From assembly GCA_036524675.1 (NCBI GenBank), contig DATDBU010000004.1, positions 1-24,109 on the forward strand: DNA of 24,109 bases. The letters are read 5' to 3'. Each line of letters begins with the position of its first letter. Within the stretch, counting starts at the first letter, position 1. The notes under the pieces are model-generated. The model was given only the letters and a program-made list of their open reading frames with translations. It did no database searches and was not told the origin of the DNA. This document shows, one piece after another, positions 22,053 through 24,109 of this stretch. This DNA is from DATDAW01 sp036524675. Lineage in GTDB: Bacteria > Verrucomicrobiota > Verrucomicrobiia > Chthoniobacterales > DASVRZ01. The translations under genes and the position numbers were made by a program.

Positions 22053-22441
22053 ATACTCCCTGTGTTGCCGGTCTTGACCATCTAGTAATTACGGTCGCGG
22101 ACATTTCCAAGACGATCGATTTTTATCGGGAAATCCTCGGCATGGAAGTCGTCGAATTCGGCCCAGGAAGGAAAGCCCTGAAATTTGGCAGCCAGAAAAT
22201 CAATCTCCATCAGAAGGGAGCTGAGTTTGAACCGAAGGCGGAAATGCCTACGCCGGGCTCCGCCGATCTTTGTTTTCTATCACCCAATCCCCTGGAAGAA
22301 TGGTTTGAAACGTTGACCAGCCATGCCATTTCGGTCGTCGAAGGTCCTGTCAATCGAACCGGTGCCACCGCCACCATTCGTTCGATCTATATCCGCGATC
22401 CCGACGGCAACCTCATCGAAATCTCCAATCTCCTCCAATGA
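22049..22441 (+). CDS. VOC-superfamily protein (glyoxalase/dioxygenase-like)
   Basis: This 130-residue protein is one VOC (vicinal oxygen chelate) domain. It begins with GLDHLVITVADISKTIDFYR, the first beta-alpha-beta unit, with His11 a likely metal ligand; continues with LKFGSQKINLHQKGAEF (second metal ligand region, His57); and closes with IRSIYIRDPDGNLIEISNLL, whose Glu is the usual final ligand. The family includes glyoxalase I, fosfomycin-resistance and extradiol dioxygenase enzymes. The exact reaction cannot be told. The sequence resembles the 'virulence protein'/VOC type of 120-130 residues. It overlaps DUF1003 by ATGA upstream and pyrC by ATGA downstream, so it is firmly in the pyr operon and may be translationally coupled. 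Confidence 0.9.
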   Translation: MNTPCVAGLDHLVITVADISKTIDFYREILGMEVVEFGPGRKALKFGSQKINLHQKGAEFEPKAEMPTPGSADLCFLSPNPLEEWFETLTSHAISVVEGPVNRTGATATIRSIYIRDPDGNLIEISNLLQ

Positions 22442-23730
22442 GTAATCTTCTTCTCAAGAACGGTCGCATCATCGACCCCGCTAATAATCGTGACGAGATT
22501 GGCGACTTGCTGATCCTGGACGGCGTAATCGCGGATCAATCCGCGATCCGCCCCGCCACGGCGGGACAATCCGCAATCGAGGAGGTCGATTGCAGTGGTT
22601 TTATCATTTCGCCGGGCCTCATCGATATCCACGTTCATCTGCGTGAACCCGGTCAATCTGCCAAAGAAACGATCGGAACCGGCACACGGGCTGCGGCGGC
22701 GGGTGGTTTCACGACGGTTGTTGCCATGCCAAACACATCGCCTTCGGTGGACAACCCAAGTGTGGTGACTTGGATCAAAGAAAAAGCTGCCGCCGAGGGG
22801 GTTGTGAATGTTCTGCCCACTGGCGCCATTACCAAAGGTATCGCTGGAGAGGAGCTAGCGCCCATCGGTTCCATGTACAAAGCAGGCATCGTCGCCCTGA
22901 CCGACGACGGACATTGCATTCAGAATCACGAGGTCATGCGGCGGGCTTTGGAATACGCCCGCATGTTCGGGCTTGTGGTGATGGACCATTGCCAGGATTA
23001 CAACCTCGTTGGCAAGGGAGTGATGCATGAGGGCCGGGTAAGTGTTGAGCTCGGACTCCCGGGCTGGCCTGCGCTCGGTGAGGAGATCATCGTCCAGCGC
23101 AATGCCATGCTCGCGGAGCTTTGCCAGGCGCCGATCCATTGCCAACATCTCAGCAGTGGTGGCAGTGTCCGATATCTGCGCGATGCGAGAAGGAATGGCA
23201 TCCCGCTTACCGGTGAGGTTTGCCCGCATCATATTGCGCTGACGGATGAATCAATTCGGGCGTTTGATACGAATTTCAAAATGAATCCGCCCCTTCGAAT
23301 GCAACGCGACATCGATCTGCTCGTTGAAGGTATTGCGGATGGAACCATCACGATTCTGGCGAGTGATCATGCCCCGCATTGTTCCTACGAGAAAGAAATC
23401 GAATTTGACCTGGCACCTTTCGGAATCCTTGGATTGGAAACTGAGCTCGGCCTGTTCCTTGACATTCTCGTGCACAAGAAGAAAGCGATCGATTTGCCGC
23501 GTTTGATCGCGCTGCTTACGAGCGAACCCGCCAAACTGCTCGGTCTTGGCCGCGGCACGCTAAGCGCCGGAGCGCCGGCGGACATCACGCTTATTGATCC
23601 CGATTTGGAATGGACCGTGGACAAACAGGCGAGCTTCAGCCGGAGCCGGAACACGCCGTTTCACGGCTGGGAACTCAAAGGGCGCGCTGTCCGGACCATT
23701 GTGGCTGGAAAAACGGTGTGGAAAATCTAA
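22438..23730 (+). CDS. pyrC: Dihydroorotase (class I)
   Basis: The 430-residue zinc-dependent amidohydrolase closes N-carbamoylaspartate to dihydroorotate, following PyrB. The metal site starts with PGLIDIHVHLREPGQ (His65, His67) and includes LTDDGHCI with the metal-bridging Asp, HCQHLSSGG and GEVCPHHIALT; ILASDHAPH carries the catalytic Asp. Length and motifs fit the class I, Aquifex/Bacillus-like bacterial enzymes, which use Asp instead of a carboxylated Lys. Near the N-terminus, about 15 residues (QSAIRPATAGQSAI, around 34-47) contain a duplicated QSAI and coincide with a repetitive, palindromic DNA element in the gene, probably an in-frame insertion in the surface loop before the barrel. 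It is the last recognised gene of the operon, starting in the VOC gene's stop (ATGA). Confidence 0.95.
   Translation: MSNLLLKNGRIIDPANNRDEIGDLLILDGVIADQSAIRPATAGQSAIEEVDCSGFIISPGLIDIHVHLREPGQSAKETIGTGTRAAAAGGFTTVVAMPNTSPSVDNPSVVTWIKEKAAAEGVVNVLPTGAITKGIAGEELAPIGSMYKAGIVALTDDGHCIQNHEVMRRALEYARMFGLVVMDHCQDYNLVGKGVMHEGRVSVELGLPGWPALGEEIIVQRNAMLAELCQAPIHCQHLSSGGSVRYLRDARRNGIPLTGEVCPHHIALTDESIRAFDTNFKMNPPLRMQRDIDLLVEGIADGTITILASDHAPHCSYEKEIEFDLAPFGILGLETELGLFLDILVHKKKAIDLPRLIALLTSEPAKLLGLGRGTLSAGAPADITLIDPDLEWTVDKQASFSRSRNTPFHGWELKGRAVRTIVAGKTVWKI
22528..22578 (+). repeat. Palindromic/direct repeat element inside pyrC
   Basis: This stretch has three nested patterns: an inverted repeat ATCGCGGAT/ATCCGCGAT around CA (22528-22547), a second hairpin CCCGCC-AC-GGCGGG (22552-22565), and a direct repeat CAATCCGCGATC/CAATCCGCAATC (22537-22548 and 22567-22578, 11 of 12 identical). 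It stays in frame and encodes the duplicated QSAI in PyrC. The look is of a small dispersed element accepted inside a gene, but no other copy is visible in this window. Confidence 0.6.
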
Positions 23731-23749
23731 AACGGAAAAAACTGAGCAC

Positions 23750-23778
23750 TTGCTGACGCCCTGAATGCGTTGCATAGT
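23750..23778 (+). promoter_or_regulatory. Candidate promoter of tRNA-Pro
   Basis: TTGCTG (23750-23755) and CATAGT (23773-23778) are spaced by 17 bp, match the sigma-70-type boxes at 4 of 6 positions each, and end 19 bp before the tRNA 5' end. The same stretch carries GAGCAC and GTGCTC as an inverted repeat. The tRNA may also be read through from pyrC, since no clear terminator follows that gene. Confidence 0.4.
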
Positions 23779-23797
23779 GCTCGCCCTTCAAAGATAA

Positions 23798-23874
23798 CGG
23801 GCTGTGGCTCAGCTTGGTAGAGCGCTTCGTTCGGGACGAAGAGGCCGCGGGTTCGAATCCCGCCAGCCCGACCA
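23798..23874 (+). tRNA. tRNA-Pro (anticodon CGG)
   Basis: The 77-nt gene folds into a complete cloverleaf with encoded CCA: acceptor CGGGCTG/CAGCCCG, D arm GCTC/GAGC with AGCTTGGTA loop, anticodon arm CTTCG/CGAAG with loop TTCGGGA (anticodon CGG at 23832-23834, reading CCG), and T arm GCGGG/CCCGC with TTCGAAT. The first pair is C1-G72, as expected of bacterial tRNA-Pro. Starting one base later would leave a G-G mismatch at the first pair. It lies 67 bp after pyrC. Confidence 0.97.
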
Positions 23875-23882
23875 GTTTGGGA

Positions 23883-24109
23883 ATGTTTTACGTTTACGTT
23901 CTTCGATCCGAAAAAACTGGGAGACGGTATGTAGGCTCGTGTCAGGACCTTGACGTCCGCCTTAGAGAACATAATAGCGGTCACTCCCGTGCCACAAAAC
24001 ACGGCATGCCGTGGAAATTGATTTATCACGAAGAATTCTCGACCCGGTCGGACGCTGTCAAACGGGAGCGATTTTACAAGACCGGCAAGGGGAGGGATCT
24101 GCTGGACCG
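23883..24109 (+). CDS. GIY-YIG nuclease family protein (3' end cut by window)
   Basis: An ATG at 23883 opens a frame of at least 75 codons that runs off the window. It reads MFYVYVLRSEKTGRRYVG, a GIY-YIG nuclease domain in which YVYVLRS supplies the first Tyr and RRYVGSC the second Tyr-x-Gly element. Then come DLDVRLREHNSGHSR with the conserved Arg and His-Asn, PWKLIYHEEFSTRSDAVKRE with the likely catalytic Glu, and FYKTGKGRDLL, typical of the family's final helix. Standalone genes of this type (about 80-100 residues, UPF0213-like) are presumed single-domain nucleases of unknown role; fewer than 25 residues should be missing. The ATG stands only 8 bp after the CCA of tRNA-Pro, so the two could share a primary transcript. 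Confidence 0.85.
   Translation, partial: MFYVYVLRSEKTGRRYVGSCQDLDVRLREHNSGHSRATKHGMPWKLIYHEEFSTRSDAVKRERFYKTGKGRDLLD

Noticed and set aside
23799..23874. tRNA beginning one base later (GGGCTGT acceptor)
   Set aside because: This would give a G-G mismatch at the first pair; starting at 23798 gives a fully paired acceptor with C1-G72, proper for tRNA-Pro.

Overview
The window looks like a chromosomal stretch of a free-living, moderately GC-rich Gram-negative-type bacterium. My best guess is Verrucomicrobiota (Chthoniobacter/Opitutus-like soil or freshwater lineages). The guess rests on gene flavour: a double-domain nucleoside diphosphate kinase, a lipobox protein, a UbiD decarboxylase, PaaX-like and GIY-YIG genes, and start sites that mostly lack a Shine-Dalgarno sequence. 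It has not been tested by any search.

Left third (1-7.5 kb): the 3' end of a GDYXXLXY-type protein converges on a lipoprotein-ubiD pair. Next come a GNAT acetyltransferase, a secreted rhodanese with an upstream SAM methyltransferase, and a 397-bp intergenic region holding a strong minus-strand terminator, a candidate 31-codon gene and a perfect 22-bp palindrome. Then follow a short ROK-family sugar kinase, the Ada alkylation-repair regulator, a DUF190 protein and a RimJ/RimL-like acetyltransferase.

Middle (7.5-17 kb): a fused double NDK protein, whose first domain has lost its catalytic residues, is followed by an aspartate aminotransferase. A DoxX-like/DCC membrane-redox pair faces them. 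A PaaX-family regulator gene broken by a roughly 20-nt deletion lies between two copies of a 32-bp palindrome. The hrpB helicase and mutS mismatch-repair genes form a minus-strand pair.

Right third (17-24.1 kb): a GT4 glycosyltransferase, a divergent HxlR regulator/flavin-binding oxidase pair and a small unidentified gene lead into a tight pyrimidine operon: pyrR, pyrB, DUF1003 membrane protein, VOC protein, pyrC. Three of its four junctions are ATGA overlaps. Its leader contains a PyrR-binding RNA hairpin whose lower stem buries the pyrR Shine-Dalgarno sequence, so the operon is probably under translational feedback by its own first product. The window closes with tRNA-Pro(CGG) and, 8 bp after its encoded CCA, a GIY-YIG nuclease gene cut off by the window edge.

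The points most worth checking are the PyrR translational switch, the palindrome-flanked broken PaaX gene, the degenerate/active NDK fusion, the hidden minus-strand unit near 4.3 kb, and the tRNA-adjacent GIY-YIG gene.
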